Shown here: positions 50,121-59,528 of the stretch, piece after piece
Layout of the letters: each line of letters opens with the position of its first letter
How positions within the stretch are numbered: the first letter of the stretch is position 1
NCBI GenBank assembly: GCA_964508135.1
Contig: CAZDSU010000034.1
Location: 1 to 64,000, forward strand
Source of the DNA: UBA6168 sp964508135
GTDB lineage: Bacteria > Bacteroidota > Bacteroidia > Chitinophagales > Saprospiraceae
Length of the DNA: 64,000 nt
Direction of reading: 5' to 3'
The notes under the pieces: model-generated
Database searches by the model: none
Seen by the model: only the letters and a program-made list of their open reading frames with translations
Told to the model about the DNA's origin: nothing
Position numbers and translations under genes: made by a program

Positions 50121-50294
50121 GTTGGCAGTTCGACAGGGGGCAGTTGGCAGTCAGTTAGCAGTTGTTTTAGTTGGTGACAGGCCTGAAACGAGGGAGGTGG
50201 TATCTTTCAAAGATACCACCTCCCGTCATTTTAGCTATGCTCTGACTTTTTGACTGTCGAACTGACTGCCAACTGCCCCTGTCGAACTGCCAAC
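50121..50294. repeat. nested inverted repeats with a near-perfect palindrome
   Basis: Outer arms 50121-50156 and 50260-50294 (CAACTGCC-type words) match with one base difference. In the centre, GGGAGGTGGTATCTTT (50192-50207) is the exact reverse complement of 50209-50224, leaving one unpaired base. The structure lies between two convergent genes and could end transcription from both sides. Confidence 0.9.
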
Positions 50295-50316
50295 TGCCAA
50301 CTGTCGAACTGCAAAC

Positions 50317-51246
50317 TCACCCCCGGTACTCCCGACGCACCTTATACGGCCGCTTCTGCTGCGACTCATAGTAGGTACGCATCTGAATTTCCACCACAAT
50401 CCCAATCGTGATGAGTTGGATGCCTGCGATGACCAGCATCAGGCCGAGGATGAGCAGCGGCTTGCCCCAGATGTCGTGACCCATGAGTTTTAATATCCCA
50501 AGGTAAACATTGATGAGGCCGCCGATGGCGAAAAGCCCCACGCCGAAATTGCCAAAGAGGTGCATCGGGCGCTGGAGGTATTTTTTCATGAACAGCATGA
50601 GCAGCAAGTCGCTCACGACTTTGAAGGTGCGCCCCAATCCGTACTTCGATTTCCCGAATCGGCGGGCGTGGTGGCGCACGTCCATCTGCGTGATGCGGGC
50701 ACCTTCCAGCCGTGCCAGCACGGGGATGAAGCGGTGCAGCTCGCCGTAGAGGCCGAGGTCTTTGGCGATGTCCTTGCGGAAAACCTTGAGGGCGCAACCG
50801 TAATCCTTCAGGTGTACATCGGTGGAGGTTCGGATGATCCAGTTGGCGATGAGGCTGGGGATTTTGCGCAGCACCATCCCATCCTTGCGGTTGGCACGGA
50901 TGCCCGCCACCATGTCCCAGTCGCCTTCCTCTGCCAGCTTGAGCATGGCGGGCAGGTCGGCGGGGTCGTTTTGCAGGTCGCCGTCCATGGTGGCAATGAA
51001 GTCGCCGTCGGCGTGATCAATGCCCGCCATGAGTGCCATGCTCTGGCCGTAATTCTTCCGGAATTCGAGGAAGCGCAGGCGGTCGTGCTTGATTTTTTTC
51101 AGCTCCGCCAAGGTGCCGTCCCGTGAGCCATCGTCCACGTAGATGATTTCGTAGTCAATGCCCGACAGGGCCGCCACGAGTTGGTCGAACAGCGGGCGAA
51201 TGTTTTCTTCTTCGTTGTAAACCGTGATGACGACGGACAGCTTCAT
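50317..51246 (-). CDS. family 2 glycosyltransferase (DPM/ArnC-like)
   Basis: 309 residues. GT2 catalytic domain (LSVVITVYNEEENIRPL, IIYVDDGSRDGTL, FIATMDGDLQNDPADLP, ARRFGKSKYGLGRT) and two C-terminal transmembrane helices (about 235-255, 265-290). It is of the polyprenyl-phosphate sugar transferase type. It lies directly downstream of the GT39 gene in the same direction, so it may supply the lipid-linked sugar used by that enzyme. Confidence 0.93.
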   Translation of the reverse strand: MKLSVVITVYNEEENIRPLFDQLVAALSGIDYEIIYVDDGSRDGTLAELKKIKHDRLRFLEFRKNYGQSMALMAGIDHADGDFIATMDGDLQNDPADLPAMLKLAEEGDWDMVAGIRANRKDGMVLRKIPSLIANWIIRTSTDVHLKDYGCALKVFRKDIAKDLGLYGELHRFIPVLARLEGARITQMDVRHHARRFGKSKYGLGRTFKVVSDLLLMLFMKKYLQRPMHLFGNFGVGLFAIGGLINVYLGILKLMGHDIWGKPLLILGLMLVIAGIQLITIGIVVEIQMRTYYESQQKRPYKVRREYRG

Positions 51247-51253
51247 GTGTTAT

Positions 51254-51326
51254 GAGGGCTTGAGGGCTTGAGGGCTTGAGGGTTTGAGGGTTTGAGGACT
51301 CAAGCCCTCAACTTCTCAAGCCCTCA
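51254..51326. repeat. GAGGGCTT octamer array with inverted partner
   Basis: Plus strand: five tandem GAGGGCTT/GAGGGTTT octamers, then CTCAAGCCCTCAACTTCTCA and related words. It is a long hairpin that fills the spacer between the two glycosyltransferase genes. Confidence 0.85.
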
Positions 51327-51331
51327 ATCTC

Positions 51332-52972
51332 TCATTTTATTTTCACAACATCCAAGTCCCCGCATTGCCAGAGGGTTTTTATCGTGGCAATATGCTTGTA
51401 CCTGATTTTGTATTGGTAAACATTCATGATATAGCGGGCTTCTAGGTCAAAGTCTGCTTGCTTGCTTCGCAAAATCTGGCCGGTTTTACGGGTGAAATAA
51501 TACCCCGTAACTGGCTCGTGCCCAAGGCTTTCTTTGTAAATGAACAGGGGACGGCCTTCGAGTTTTTGCACGGCATCGAGCGTGGTTTGGCGCACCTGGG
51601 TGTTGCAGTCAATCTCCAGCCGGACGGGCAGGATGAACCAGTTGAACGCCATGCGGGCGACGAGCATTACGGCCACGAAAGCCAACATCCGCTGGGCTTC
51701 CCAGCGCCTGTACGCCCAGAGCAGCAAGCCCGTTGCGGCAGCCAAAAAACCTACTTTTAGGTGTAAAAACGGCACGTGCTGCACGGCTGGCCACAGCAAA
51801 GGTGCAAAACTTGCGGCGAGCATCCCCCAGCAAAGTACCTGAAAAATGACCTCGACCCAGCGCACGGTCGGCGAGCCGACTTCCTTGTTTTTGAAATGAA
51901 GGTAAAAAAGCACGGTGAACGCCAGCGGCACGTGCATCAGCAGGTAGCGGGGGTACACCTCCACGGAGGCCCAGTAGGGCAGGATGGTGGTGATGAACAC
52001 CAGCCCGTTCCAGGCGATGAAACGGTGCTGGCGGAGGAGCTCGAGCGCATTTTTGCGAAGCAAATAAACCACCAACAGCGTCCACGGCAGGAAGTGGTAC
52101 CACATCTCGAAGGGGAAGGTGAAGAGGTGCAGCACGGTTTTGCCGATGCCGTATTCCACGAAGGTGCGCTTGGCCGACTCGCTGAACAGGGTGCTGAACA
52201 CCACCGAAAGCCCGCCGTTTTGTTGGGCGTAAACGAGGTAGTAGCTGCCCACCACCACCCCAAAAATGGCCATGCCGCCGAGGTGGGCGAAGCTGAAAAA
52301 TGGCCGCCATTTTTTTACCCAAAAAAAATAAGCCACGAGTGCAATGCCGAGGAAGACCACGGCTGGCAGCCCTTTGAGCATGAACCCGGTGGCCGCCAGC
52401 AAGTAGGCCAAGCCGAAAAGCCGACCGTATTTTTCCCGTTCGCCCTGCGTGAAAATGACCATGAACATGCCGTACATCACCCACGAAAAACTGGTGTCAA
52501 TTAGCGCCAGCATGGAGTCCCAGAAGAGGATGCGACCGCAGGTGATGAGGGTGAGAGGAATGAGTAGTTGGCAGTTGGCAGTTGGCAGTTGGCAGTCGGG
52601 GGATGGGTTCTTTGGGAAGTGCTTTTTTACAAAAAACCAAACCGTGGTAGCGTAGGCCAGCAGGAAAAACACGGTGGGGATGCGAGCGATGAACTCGTCG
52701 GTGCGGCCCGTGAGATTGAAGACGGCGACGAGCAGCCAATTGTAGAGCGGTGGCTTGTTGTAGTACAGCTCGCCGAACATGGTGGGCGTGATGTAGTTGC
52801 TGGAGATGCGCATTTCCAGCGCCACGAGCGCCCGGATTCCCTCGTCGCCGTAGAAGGCGAGCAGGCCGAGGTTGGTGAGCAGCGCAGGCAACAGTAGCAG
52901 CCCAACTGCCAGTAGCAGTATGCGTTGGGGGCTGGTCAACATGCGGCGCAACTGATTCACAAGGGCGAACAT
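51332..52972 (-). CDS. ArnT-like family 39 glycosyltransferase
   Basis: 546 residues with about eleven transmembrane helices. The first loop has the GT-C acidic motif FYGDEGIRALVALEM (about 39-53), followed by YNKPPLYNWLLVAVF. It transfers a sugar from undecaprenyl phosphate to an outer-leaflet acceptor. A hydrophilic loop at about residues 125-137 (DCQLPTANCQL) is made by four tandem AGTTGGC heptamers (plus strand) that match intergenic word arrays. The -7 box lies only 10 nt before the ATG, so the mRNA may be almost leaderless. Confidence 0.9.
   Translation of the reverse strand: MFALVNQLRRMLTSPQRILLLAVGLLLLPALLTNLGLLAFYGDEGIRALVALEMRISSNYITPTMFGELYYNKPPLYNWLLVAVFNLTGRTDEFIARIPTVFFLLAYATTVWFFVKKHFPKNPSPDCQLPTANCQLLIPLTLITCGRILFWDSMLALIDTSFSWVMYGMFMVIFTQGEREKYGRLFGLAYLLAATGFMLKGLPAVVFLGIALVAYFFWVKKWRPFFSFAHLGGMAIFGVVVGSYYLVYAQQNGGLSVVFSTLFSESAKRTFVEYGIGKTVLHLFTFPFEMWYHFLPWTLLVVYLLRKNALELLRQHRFIAWNGLVFITTILPYWASVEVYPRYLLMHVPLAFTVLFYLHFKNKEVGSPTVRWVEVIFQVLCWGMLAASFAPLLWPAVQHVPFLHLKVGFLAAATGLLLWAYRRWEAQRMLAFVAVMLVARMAFNWFILPVRLEIDCNTQVRQTTLDAVQKLEGRPLFIYKESLGHEPVTGYYFTRKTGQILRSKQADFDLEARYIMNVYQYKIRYKHIATIKTLWQCGDLDVVKIK
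52566..52593. repeat. heptamer repeat inside the GT39 gene
   Basis: Four perfect AGTTGGC units keep the reading frame and encode CQLPTANCQ on the minus strand. The same CAACTGCC words build the intergenic array at 50121-50300. Confidence 0.9.
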
Positions 52973-52981
52973 TTAAAGCTG

Positions 52982-53110
52982 CAAAGGTATTTAAACTTGG
53001 CGGGTTGGGTAGTTGGCGCTTTGGCGTGTTGGGCAGGTCCTACCCAACCCGCCAAAGCGCCAACATGCCAATATGCCAACCACCCAACACGCTAAGATTT
53101 TATACATTTG
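52982..53110. promoter_or_regulatory. divergent promoter region filled by a word array
   Basis: -7 boxes face outward: TACCTTTG (52982-52989, minus strand, for GT39) and TACATTTG (53103-53110, plus strand, for PBP1A). The region between them is an array in which three words (GGCGGGTTGGGTA, GTTGGCGCTTTGG, CGTGTTGGG) are followed by their complements in the same order. No TTG -33 element is visible for either promoter because the array occupies those positions. Confidence 0.7.
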
Positions 53111-53130
53111 CAGTCACACCATTCAACTAC

Positions 53131-55776
53131 ATGAAAGATAAAGGCAGAGGGTCTCAATTGGAATTTATTAGGCAAAAATGGCAGGACTTCAAGTCATTGC
53201 TTTACCCGTTTTTTCGACCATTCATCCAGCGCTACGAAAGGCTGGAAGAGCGGTCGCCACGACTGGCTAAGTTCGTTTTTTGGGTAGGCTCGCTGTTCGC
53301 CTTCGGATTTGGCAGCATATTCCTTTTCATCTTTGCCATATTGATAGGTGTTTTCGGCCATGTGGCCAGCAAGTCGAACCTGCGCAACCTCAACCAGAGC
53401 GTGGCCAGCGAGGTCTATTCCGCCGACAGTGTCCTTTTGGGCAAATATTTTATCGAGAACCGCCTACCGTCCGACATCGACAGCATTTCCCCATTCATTA
53501 TCAATGCACTGATTGCTACTGAGGACGCCCGTTTTTTCGAACATGGCGGCGTTGACCTTCGGGCCACCTTCCGGGTGTTGTTCCGCACCATCCTCTCCGG
53601 CGACGAATCGAGCGGCGGGGGCAGCACCATCAGCCAGCAGTTAGCCAAAAACCTTTACCCCCGCAAGCGGCTTGGCAAGCTGACGACGCCAGTGGCCAAG
53701 TTCAAGGAAATGATAGTGGCCCGGCGGCTGGAAAAAGTGTACGACAAGAACCAGATACTCGCCCTTTATTTGAACACCGTTCCCTACGGGGAAAATGTTT
53801 TTGGGATAAAAATTGCCGCCGAGCGGTTTTTCAGCACCACGCCCAACGACCTCAAAATCGAAGAAGCTGCGACGCTGGTCGGCATGTTGAAAGCAAACAC
53901 CGCCTACAATCCCGTGCGCAACCCCGAACGGGCGAAGGAGCGGCGCAACGTCGTGTTCAGCCAAATGGTCAAGTACGACCACCTCAGTCAGGCTGAGGCC
54001 GACTCGCTATCGAAGTTGCCCGTCGTCACCAAATACTACGTCGAAAGCCACAACGAGGGCCGTGCCACCTACTTCCGGGAAACGCTGCGCCTCCAATTGG
54101 AGGAAGAACTAAAAAAATACAACCACCCCGATGGCCGGCCCTACAACATCTACACCGACGGCCTCAAGATTTACACCACCATCAACTCCAAAATGCAGGA
54201 GCACGCCGAGGAAGCCGTGAACTTTCAAATGAAGGCGTTGCAAAAAGGTTTTATTGACCACTTCAAGGGCTACAAAGATGCCGTGCCATACGGCAGCGAG
54301 GAATTGCTCAACCAGCAGAAAAAACTGACCGACCGCTACAAGCGCCTCAAAGAGTGGGGACTTTCGGAGGCCGAAATTGACTCCAACTTTCTGGCCCCAA
54401 CCAAGATGACCATCTTCAGTTGGGCAACTAAGACGCAGGACCAGGACACCCTGATGTCGCCGCTCGACTCGCTGAAATACTATCTTTCCATCCTCAACAC
54501 TGGACTGCTGGCCACCGACCCGCACACGGGCAAGGTGCTGGCTTGGGTGGGTGGTGTCAATTTCAAGCATTTCAAATTTGACCACGTGAATGCCCTGCGG
54601 CAAGTAGGCTCCACGTTCAAACCGGTCGTTTATGCCAAGGCCATCGAGTCGGGTGTGTCGCCTTGCGATCGTTTTTCAAATGATTTCAAAAACTACCCAG
54701 AATGGGACAATTGGGCGCCCCGCAACGCCGACGGCAAATACGGTGGCAGCTATTCGATGATGGGCGGAATGAGGATGTCGGTGAACACCACCGCCGTACA
54801 GCTCATCATGCACGACAGCGTGGGCATTGACTCCGTCGCAGCGCTGGCCAAGCGAATGGGCATTTCGTCCAAGATAGCGCACGAGCCGGGTATCGCCCTC
54901 GGTGCCGTGGACGCTACGCTGTTCGAGATGGTGCGGCTGTTTTCGGTCTTCGCCAACCGGGGCGTGCTGCCAACGATTACCATGCTCACCCGCATCGAGA
55001 CGAAAGATGGCAAGCCCATCGCCGAGTTTAACTCGCCCGACCCCCGCAGCTTCCCCCGCATACTGCAAGAGCAACACGCCGACATGGTGCGCCACCTGCT
55101 CCAAGGCGTGGTGGACGGCGGCACGGGTGGCCGCCTGCGCTGGCTGGCCAACTCCGATTTCAGGTTCCTTCATGCCGCAGGCAAAACGGGCACCACGGAC
55201 AACAACTCCGATGGTTGGTTCCTCTGCTTCACGCCGAGCATCGTCGTGGGGGCATGGGTAGGGGCCGAGCAGCCGCTGGTGCGCTGGCGCTCTACCAGGC
55301 TGGGGCAAGGCGGCGCTACGGCATTGCCGATCGTCGGCAGGTTTTTGAAAAATACCTACAACGACCCCGCCTTCAAGAACTTGACAAAACAGAGCTTCCC
55401 ACCGCTCACGGGTCCAGCGGCCATGGCCTTCGGTTGCCCAGATAAAATTGCTCCTCGCAACTGGGTGTTGGATTCCATTGCTTATTATGAAAACCTCCCG
55501 TTGGACTCCATCGCTGAGGACATTCGCCAGATAAACCTCCAGCGTCTCCGAGCTATGCTACCCCCGCCCGACTCCACGGATATGGATGCCGACGACCCAA
55601 TCGAAGGCGGAGCGCCAACCGGGGATGCAGGCAGGAAGAAGGACGGAAATCTCTCCACCACACAGAACAAGGAATCGGAACGGATTCAGAAAAAGAACGA
55701 AAGGCTGGAAAAGAAACGAGACCGAAAGGAAAAACGAAAGGAGTTCTTTGACGGGTTGTTGGGGAAGGGGAATTAA
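53131..55776 (+). CDS. penicillin-binding protein 1A
   Basis: 881 residues from ATG 53131. Cytoplasmic N-terminus, TM at about 52-78 (GSLFAFGFGSIFLFIFAILIGVF), transglycosylase domain about 90-290 (TEDARFFEHGGVD with catalytic Glu, GGSTISQQLAKNLYPRK) and transpeptidase domain about 450-760: STFK in GSTFKPVVYAKAI, SVN in MSVNTTAVQ, KTGT in GKTGTTDNNSDGW. The tail is Asp/Lys-rich and highly charged. It polymerises and cross-links peptidoglycan. It is transcribed alone, opposite to the GT39 gene. Confidence 0.96.
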   Translation: MKDKGRGSQLEFIRQKWQDFKSLLYPFFRPFIQRYERLEERSPRLAKFVFWVGSLFAFGFGSIFLFIFAILIGVFGHVASKSNLRNLNQSVASEVYSADSVLLGKYFIENRLPSDIDSISPFIINALIATEDARFFEHGGVDLRATFRVLFRTILSGDESSGGGSTISQQLAKNLYPRKRLGKLTTPVAKFKEMIVARRLEKVYDKNQILALYLNTVPYGENVFGIKIAAERFFSTTPNDLKIEEAATLVGMLKANTAYNPVRNPERAKERRNVVFSQMVKYDHLSQAEADSLSKLPVVTKYYVESHNEGRATYFRETLRLQLEEELKKYNHPDGRPYNIYTDGLKIYTTINSKMQEHAEEAVNFQMKALQKGFIDHFKGYKDAVPYGSEELLNQQKKLTDRYKRLKEWGLSEAEIDSNFLAPTKMTIFSWATKTQDQDTLMSPLDSLKYYLSILNTGLLATDPHTGKVLAWVGGVNFKHFKFDHVNALRQVGSTFKPVVYAKAIESGVSPCDRFSNDFKNYPEWDNWAPRNADGKYGGSYSMMGGMRMSVNTTAVQLIMHDSVGIDSVAALAKRMGISSKIAHEPGIALGAVDATLFEMVRLFSVFANRGVLPTITMLTRIETKDGKPIAEFNSPDPRSFPRILQEQHADMVRHLLQGVVDGGTGGRLRWLANSDFRFLHAAGKTGTTDNNSDGWFLCFTPSIVVGAWVGAEQPLVRWRSTRLGQGGATALPIVGRFLKNTYNDPAFKNLTKQSFPPLTGPAAMAFGCPDKIAPRNWVLDSIAYYENLPLDSIAEDIRQINLQRLRAMLPPPDSTDMDADDPIEGGAPTGDAGRKKDGNLSTTQNKESERIQKKNERLEKKRDRKEKRKEFFDGLLGKGN

Positions 55777-55891
55777 GCCCCATCAGTCTGAATTTTTGCC
55801 CGGCATCATTGAGTTTACAATGTTAAGTCCATCGTTGTGTCTTGTTGAAAACTTCTCGTCTATCCAACCTTTCCACCCCCTCCAAATGTTC

Positions 55892-55991
55892 TACCTTCGC
55901 AAATAAATGAGTGAATGAAAGAAGGAGTGAATGAGAGAATATTCACGCCGAATCCGTCATTCACTCATTCCATCATTCACTCATTGTTCTT
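55892..55991 (+). promoter_or_regulatory. dnaE promoter and CATTCACTCATT leader array
   Basis: A near-consensus -7 box TACCTTCG lies at 55892-55899. The predicted leader consists of ATGAGTGAATGAAAGAAGGA-type words followed by TCATTCACTCATTCCATCAT and similar, which can fold back on the first half. The array ends 6 nt before the ATG. Confidence 0.65.
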
Positions 55992-58900
55992 ATGCCCAAC
56001 TTCTGCCATCTCCACTGCCATACCCAATACTCCTTGCTCGACGGTGCATCCGATATCGGAAAGATGATGGACAAGGCCGTGCGGGACGGCCAGAAGGCAG
56101 TCGCACTCACCGACCACGGCAACATGTTCGGGGCATTCGAGTTCGTGAACGCCGCGAATAAGCGGGGGCTAAAACCCATTGTCGGCTGCGAGTTTTACCT
56201 CGTGAAGGACCGCCACAAAAAGCAGTTTTTGCGGAGCAAAAATGAAGAAGACGTGCGGCACCACCAACTGCTTTTGGCCAAAAACCGAACGGGCTACGAG
56301 AACCTCTCCAAGCTCTGTTCGCTCGGCTTCATCGAAGGCTTGTATGGAAAATACCCCCGCATTGACAAGGAACTGCTGGCGCAATATAGCGAGGGGCTTA
56401 TCGCATCAAGCTGCTGCATCGGGGCGGAAATCCCGCAGACCATCATTCACCACGGTGCCGAGCGGGCCGAGGAAATGCTCAAATGGTGGCTCGACCTTTT
56501 TGGCACCGAAGACTACTACATCGAGCTGCAACGCCATCGGGGAATGGACAATATTGACCAAACAGGCGTCAGCCAGGAGGACGTGAACCAGATACTGCTC
56601 GGTTTCGCAAAAAAGTACAACCTCAAGGTCATTTGCACCAACGACAGCCATTACATCGAGGAGGAGGATTCCATACCGCATGACATCCTACTCTGCGTGA
56701 ACACCAACAGCCTGCTCGCAGACGAAAAACGCTTCCGTTTTCCTTCCTCCGATTTTTACTTCAAAACGCAGGACGAGATGAACCGCCTATTTGGCGACGT
56801 GCCGCAGGCGGTGGATTACACCCAAGAGATTTACGACAAAATAGAACCGCTTCAACTCGTGCGGGACGTGTTGTTGCCCGCCTTCCCAGTGCCAGCAGGC
56901 TTCGACACGCAGGACGACTACCTGCGCCACCTCACTTTCGAGGGGGCAAAAAAACGCTACGGCGACATTGACGCCTCCACCGAGGAGCGCCTAAACTTTG
57001 AGTTGAACGTTATCAAAAACTCCGGCTATCCCGGCTACTTCCTCATCGTGCAGGATTTCACCAGCACTGCTCGCAAGATGGGCGTGAGCGTGGGGCCGGG
57101 TCGTGGTTCGGCGGCAGGTTCGGCGGTGGCCTACTGCACGGGCATCACCAACGTTGACCCCATCAAATACGACCTGCTGTTCGAGCGCTTCCTGAACCCA
57201 GAGCGGGTGAGCATGCCCGATATTGACATTGACTTCGACGACCGGGGGCGTGACAAGGTCATTGACTACGTGGTGAACAAATACGGTCGGATGCAGGTGG
57301 CCCAAATCGTGACCTACGGCACGATGGCTGCCAAGTCGAGCCTGCGGGACGTGGGCCGGGTGATGAACGTGCCGCTCGGCGAGGTGGACAAGGTGGCCAA
57401 GAGTTTTCCCCTGCAACTCGGCACCACACTGCACGACGTTTTGGCTACGCCAGAAAATGCCCTTCGTGACAAGTTTAACTCCGCCGACGATGTGGACAAA
57501 GCGATGAAATTCAGGGTGTTGGCAAATGCAAATGACCAAATTGGCGAAATGATTCAGACCGCCCGCAAGCTCGAAGGCTCGGTGCGCAACACGGGCATCC
57601 ACGCCTGCGGGGTCATCATCACCCCCGACGACATCACGAAGTACGTGCCGGTGACGGTGGCCAAGGACAGCGAACTGCTCGTCAGCCAGTTCGACAACAG
57701 CGTGGCGGAGCAGGCGGGTTTGCTCAAAATGGACTTCCTCGGACTGCGCACGCTGACCATCATTGACGACGCCATCCGCATCATCGAGCAGGTACACGGG
57801 GTGAAGATTGATCCCGACACCATCCCGCTTGACGACCTGAAAACTTACGAATTGTTCCAAAAAGGCGAGACTGTCGCCATCTTCCAGTATGAAAGTTCGG
57901 GAATGCAGAAGTACATGAAGGAGTTGAAGCCGACCACCTTCGATGACCTCATCGCCATGAACGCCCTTTACCGACCAGGGCCACTGGCATACATCCCCGA
58001 TTTTGTCGCCCGGAAGCACGGTAGGCAGACCATCACCTACGACCTGCCAGAAATGGAGGAATACCTGAAGCAGACCTACGGCATCACGGTGTACCAGGAG
58101 CAGGTGATGTTGCTTTCTCAAAAATTGGCCAGTTTCACCAAAGGCGAAGCCGACGTGCTGCGCAAGGCGATGGGGAAAAAGCAGAAGTCCGTGTTGGACA
58201 AGATGTTCGACAAGTTCATGGACGGATGCGAAAAAAACGGGCATCCGAAAACCGTCTGCGCCAAAATCTGGCGGGATTGGGAAGCCTTCGCCATGTACGC
58301 GTTCAACAAAAGCCACTCCACTTGCTACGCCATACTTGGCTTCCAGACGGCGTATTTGAAGGCAAACTACCCGTCGGAGTTCATGGCGGCGGTGCTTTCC
58401 AACAACAAGAGCGACATCACGGGCATCACCAAGTTGCTGCAAGAATGCAACCGCATGAACGTGCCAGTGCTCGGCCCGGACATCAACGAGTCCGTCTCGG
58501 ATTTCACTTCCAACAAGGCTGGGCAAATCCGCTTCGGCATGAGCGCCCTCAAGGGCGTGGGAGAAGGGCCGGTGGAGGACATTTTGAAAGAGCGGGAAAA
58601 GCGGGGCCCGTTCAAGTCAGTCTTTGATTTCGCAAAGCGGTTGGACACCAAATCGGCCAACAAAAAAGTGTTGGAAAGCCTCGTGCTGGGCGGCGCTTTT
58701 GATGGTTTTGAGACGCTGCACCGGGCGCAGTTTTTTGCGCCTTCGGGAAAATACGACAGCTTCATCGAGCATGTGCTGACATTCGGAAACGCATGGCAGG
58801 AGCGGCAGCTAAGCGCCGCCATGTCGCTCTTCGGCAACGACAGCGCCGCCATGGACATCGCCGAGCCGGAGCCGCCTAAGTGCAACCCTTGGAGCCTCAT

Positions 58901-59528
58901 CGAAAAACTGGAGCGGGAAAAAGAGGTCACGGGTATCTACATCAGCGGCCATCCGCTCGACGACTACAAGCTGGAAATGGACAATTTCATCTCCTGCACC
59001 CTCGAAGAGCTGGAGGAGAAAAAAGGCCAACCCGTGAAGGTGGCGGGCATCGTGGTGAAGGCGACACACAAGGTCAGCCAGAAGGGCAGCGGCTGGGGTT
59101 CGTTCGTGCTGCAAGACTACCACGGCTCCATCGAGATGAACCTGTTCAGCGACGATTACATGAAGTTCAAGGGCTTTTTCGAGCAGGGCAATTGCGTTTT
59201 TATCACTGGCAACTACGAGGCCCGTTGGGGTCGGGAGGACGAGTTTAGCCTAAAAATAAAGGACGTGACGCTGCTGGAAAATGCCGGGAAGAACCTCGTG
59301 AAATCGGTGACGGTGAAAATCAACGTGGAAGACCTGACCCCAGCGCTGATTGACCAATTGGAAGCGCTGTGCAAACAGCACAAAGGTGCCCAGCAACTCA
59401 AAATGACGCTGTTGGATTATTCGAACAAAACGAGCCTGAGCTTTTTGTCCAAGGCGAGGAAGGTAAATGTGGACAATGATTTTGTGAGTGCTTTGAAAGA
59501 GCTAGGGGTGGAGTGCGGGGTGGGGTGA
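55992..59528 (+). CDS. dnaE: DNA polymerase III alpha subunit
   Basis: 1178 residues. Replicative polymerase. PHP domain at the N-terminus (FCHLHCHTQYSLLDGA), catalytic acidic motif MPDIDIDFDDRGRDKVIDYV (about 405-424), GPGRGSAAGSAVAYCTGI, ALYRPGPLAYIPDFVARKHG, the helix-hairpin-helix region (RFGMSALKGVGEGPVEDIL) and a C-terminal OB domain (VKVAGIVVKATHKVSQKGSGW). Length matches the DnaE1 type. A second DnaE cannot be judged from this window. Confidence 0.97.
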   Translation: MPNFCHLHCHTQYSLLDGASDIGKMMDKAVRDGQKAVALTDHGNMFGAFEFVNAANKRGLKPIVGCEFYLVKDRHKKQFLRSKNEEDVRHHQLLLAKNRTGYENLSKLCSLGFIEGLYGKYPRIDKELLAQYSEGLIASSCCIGAEIPQTIIHHGAERAEEMLKWWLDLFGTEDYYIELQRHRGMDNIDQTGVSQEDVNQILLGFAKKYNLKVICTNDSHYIEEEDSIPHDILLCVNTNSLLADEKRFRFPSSDFYFKTQDEMNRLFGDVPQAVDYTQEIYDKIEPLQLVRDVLLPAFPVPAGFDTQDDYLRHLTFEGAKKRYGDIDASTEERLNFELNVIKNSGYPGYFLIVQDFTSTARKMGVSVGPGRGSAAGSAVAYCTGITNVDPIKYDLLFERFLNPERVSMPDIDIDFDDRGRDKVIDYVVNKYGRMQVAQIVTYGTMAAKSSLRDVGRVMNVPLGEVDKVAKSFPLQLGTTLHDVLATPENALRDKFNSADDVDKAMKFRVLANANDQIGEMIQTARKLEGSVRNTGIHACGVIITPDDITKYVPVTVAKDSELLVSQFDNSVAEQAGLLKMDFLGLRTLTIIDDAIRIIEQVHGVKIDPDTIPLDDLKTYELFQKGETVAIFQYESSGMQKYMKELKPTTFDDLIAMNALYRPGPLAYIPDFVARKHGRQTITYDLPEMEEYLKQTYGITVYQEQVMLLSQKLASFTKGEADVLRKAMGKKQKSVLDKMFDKFMDGCEKNGHPKTVCAKIWRDWEAFAMYAFNKSHSTCYAILGFQTAYLKANYPSEFMAAVLSNNKSDITGITKLLQECNRMNVPVLGPDINESVSDFTSNKAGQIRFGMSALKGVGEGPVEDILKEREKRGPFKSVFDFAKRLDTKSANKKVLESLVLGGAFDGFETLHRAQFFAPSGKYDSFIEHVLTFGNAWQERQLSAAMSLFGNDSAAMDIAEPEPPKCNPWSLIEKLEREKEVTGIYISGHPLDDYKLEMDNFISCTLEELEEKKGQPVKVAGIVVKATHKVSQKGSGWGSFVLQDYHGSIEMNLFSDDYMKFKGFFEQGNCVFITGNYEARWGREDEFSLKIKDVTLLENAGKNLVKSVTVKINVEDLTPALIDQLEALCKQHKGAQQLKMTLLDYSNKTSLSFLSKARKVNVDNDFVSALKELGVECGVG

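Noticed and set aside
51254..51326. Octamer array considered as a CRISPR
   Set aside because: Units are 8 nt without spacers; no cas gene in the window.
56991..58526. 511-codon minus-strand frame opposite dnaE
   Set aside because: The plus strand is a clear DNA polymerase III alpha gene; the antisense frame has His/Val/Asp-rich composition typical of shadow frames.
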